Part shown: in pieces, positions 63,855 through 64,000 of the stretch | Position numbering within the stretch: the stretch's first letter is position 1 | How the letters are laid out: every line of letters begins with the position of its first letter | Assembly: GCF_016798325.1 (NCBI RefSeq) | Contig: NZ_JAERVO010000006.1 | Location: forward strand, 124,001 to 188,000 | Reading direction: 5' to 3' | DNA from: Marinobacter mangrovi | Lineage (GTDB): Bacteria > Pseudomonadota > Gammaproteobacteria > Pseudomonadales > Oleiphilaceae | DNA: 64,000 bases | Position numbers and translations under genes: made by a program | The notes under the pieces: generated by a model | Seen by the model: only the letters and a program-made list of their open reading frames with translations | Told to the model about the DNA's origin: nothing | Database searches by the model: none

Positions 63855-64000
63855 ATGATGAAAGCAGCACCGACCCTGTCCAGCGCTTTCCTCGAAGCGG
63901 CAGGCAGCAAACTGCCGGCACCGCTGCAGGCTTTGCGCGAACAGCGCGGCAAGGCCCTGGCGGACATGCCGCTGCCCACGCGCAAGACGGAAAACTGGAA
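63855..64000 (+). CDS. sufD: Fe-S cluster assembly protein SufD, N-terminal part
   Basis: Frame open to the window end; about 48 residues visible. The start MMKAAPTLSSAFLEAAG and the end LPTRKTENWK (the LPxRxxExWKYT start of the SufD core) identify it. ATG 63855 or 63858, with AAGGGG at 63844-63849 upstream. The gene is cut by the right edge. Confidence 0.9.
   Translation, partial: MMKAAPTLSSAFLEAAGSKLPAPLQALREQRGKALADMPLPTRKTENW

Overview
The window is GC-rich (low 60s percent by eye), densely packed bacterial chromosome. The gene set points to an aerobic or facultative marine-type gammaproteobacterium. The markers are a DesT-DesC-DesB fatty-acid desaturase locus (known from Pseudomonas), a wax ester synthase/diacylglycerol acyltransferase (typical of Marinobacter, Alcanivorax and Acinetobacter), an LrgAB pair, SpoVR, HemN with an Anr/FNR-type box, TRAP transporters and an IscR-type site in front of sufBCD. 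A Marinobacter-like organism is my best guess, but it is an inference from gene content, not from a marker gene. No rRNA, tRNA, insertion sequence, prophage or CRISPR array was seen.

Layout. 1-4.2 kb: end of spoVR, lrgAB, a TetR regulator, and a compact DJ-1/ABM/EVE operon on the minus strand. 4.5-9.2 kb: a complete branched-chain-type ABC importer (two ATPases, binding protein, two permeases) whose two ATPases carry deviations that fall in the same composite ATP site. 9.3-18.5 kb: a beta-hydroxyacid dehydrogenase-like enzyme, an EmrAB-type efflux pair, an MsbA-like ABC exporter, a CDF metal transporter, DUF2946 and PepSY membrane proteins, and a small outer-membrane-like protein. 18.6-23.4 kb: a gluconate module (TRAP transporter, gluconokinase, LacI-type regulator) with a perfect GntR-type operator at the predicted transcription start. 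23.4-35.1 kb: a polyol module (SorC-type regulator, ABC importer, HAD phosphatase, SDR polyol dehydrogenase, P-loop kinase, mannitol 2-dehydrogenase, xylulokinase, transaldolase) that would feed mannitol/sorbitol/arabitol-type polyols into the pentose phosphate pathway.

35.1-45.5 kb: YgeA-type racemase, a 1516-residue MASE1-CHASE-PAS hybrid kinase in operon with a REC-GGDEF protein, a SIMPL protein, an orphan binding protein, and a Crp/Fnr regulator divergent from a class II aldolase plus an HD-domain protein with all the metal ligands of the diiron oxygenase subgroup. 45.5-51 kb: a candidate small RNA with a strong terminator, WS/DGAT, and the desT/desCB locus. 51.2-60.7 kb: hemN, an iron-sulfur (6-4) photolyase, a binding-protein/Cache fusion, a tandem HAD protein, DUF2845, DUF2256 translationally coupled to a second photolyase ending in a sliding-clamp-binding motif, and an AEC transporter. 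60.8-64 kb: a small secreted protein and sufBCD (sufD cut by the window edge).

The points most worth a second look are the tandem HAD protein with a D-W-H motif in both halves, the QLSLF tail on the photolyase, the asymmetric ABC ATPase pair, the HD-oxygenase/aldolase module, the polyol operon without an ordinary fructokinase, the candidate sRNA, and the intercistronic hairpins that follow all three importer binding-protein genes.
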